DNA of 17,191 nucleotides from Xanthobacteraceae bacterium (GTDB lineage Bacteria; Pseudomonadota; Alphaproteobacteria; Rhizobiales; Xanthobacteraceae). Shown piece after piece: positions 16,877 through 17,191 of the stretch. The stretch's first letter is position 1; each line of letters opens with the position of its first letter. Where the stretch lies: the NCBI GenBank assembly GCA_019746355.1, contig JAIESC010000080.1, positions 1 to 17,191 of the forward strand, given 5' to 3'. Position numbers and translations under genes: made by a program. The notes beneath the pieces are model-generated. The model was not told the DNA's origin. It ran no database searches and saw only the letters and a list, made by a program, of their open reading frames with translations.

Positions 16877-17191
16877 CTACTGCGGCTCGAGCCCCGCTTC
16901 CTTGACGATCTGCTGCGCCAGCGCGCGATCCTTCTTGATGAAGGTCGCGAACTCGTCCGGCGTGCTCGCCACCGGCGCAAGGCCTCGTTCGATCAGATGA
17001 CGACGCCGGAAGTCCGGCTCTGCCATGATGCCCGCGATCGTGGCTTGCAGTTTCGCGGTGATCGCCTTCGGCGTGCCGCCGGGCGCGAGCAGGGCGAAAT
17101 AGGAGCGCGCGTCAAAGCTCTTGCCGGTCGCCTCCGGAATGGTCGGGATGTTGGGAAACAGCGGCGAGCGCTTGTCGCTGTCGACCATCAG
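16877..17191 (-). CDS. Bug/TctC-type periplasmic substrate-binding protein (copy 5), N-terminal part outside window
   Basis: Only the C-terminal 104 residues or so are present; the frame is open to the right edge, so the gene starts outside the window. SDKRSPLFPNIPTIPEATGK, LLAPGGTPKAI, MAEPDFRRRHLIERGLAPV and STPDEFATFIKKDRALAQQI match the last third of the other four Bug proteins, and it ends in GLEPQ as copy 1 ends in GFEPQ. It converges with the Tat-exported hydrolase; the 205 bp between them holds the hairpin at 16695-16732 and nothing else recognisable. Whether it has the CX10C pair or a partner gene cannot be seen. Confidence -1.
   Translation of the reverse strand: MMVDSDKRSPLFPNIPTIPEATGKSFDARSYFALLAPGGTPKAITAKLQATIAGIMAEPDFRRRHLIERGLAPVASTPDEFATFIKKDRALAQQIVKEAGLEPQ

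Overview
The window looks like chromosome of a high-GC alphaproteobacterium of the order Hyphomicrobiales (Rhizobiales), close to the Bradyrhizobium/Rhodoplanes/Xanthobacteraceae area. This rests on protein features recognised by eye: a DnaG whose zinc-site cysteines are replaced, an RpoD of rhizobial type, many Bug-type periplasmic binding proteins, and a CCCTCTCCCCGC...GCGGGGAGAGG type intergenic repeat. No rRNA, tRNA, insertion sequence, phage gene or CRISPR array was seen.

Left part (1-4521, minus strand): the housekeeping pair dnaG then rpoD, coding for DNA primase and the primary sigma factor. rpoD runs off the left edge, so its C-terminal region 4 is missing. Its N-terminus carries an unusual Ala/Pro/Lys extension encoded by seven 18-bp tandem repeats, and a second, more conventional start lies 112 codons downstream. 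A perfect DnaA-box 9-mer lies upstream of dnaG.

Middle and right part (4698-17191): an accessory region built mainly from two repeatedly used families. One is the Bug/TctC substrate-binding protein: four complete genes in two head-to-tail pairs (7770-5752 and 14530-12573) and a fifth cut by the right edge. The other is a small alpha/beta hydrolase with a GHSYGG or AHSYGG nucleophile elbow: three paralogs at 4698, 15114 and 15868, the last with a twin-arginine export signal. Between them lie a two-transmembrane small protein, a small secreted protein flanked by palindromic repeats, an exported TPR protein with clustered histidines, a CocE/NonD-type hydrolase followed by a membrane-anchored hypothetical protein, and an apparently frameshifted small secreted-protein gene.

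How the parts may work together (inference): Bug proteins capture small carboxylates or related ligands in the periplasm, and the hydrolases cleave esters or amides that could release or consume such ligands. No TctA/TctB membrane genes are in the window, so the Bug proteins are either served by transporters elsewhere or act in sensing. The repeated hydrolase-next-to-Bug arrangement, the paralog similarity and a 29-bp identical stretch between two hydrolase genes point to growth by duplication.
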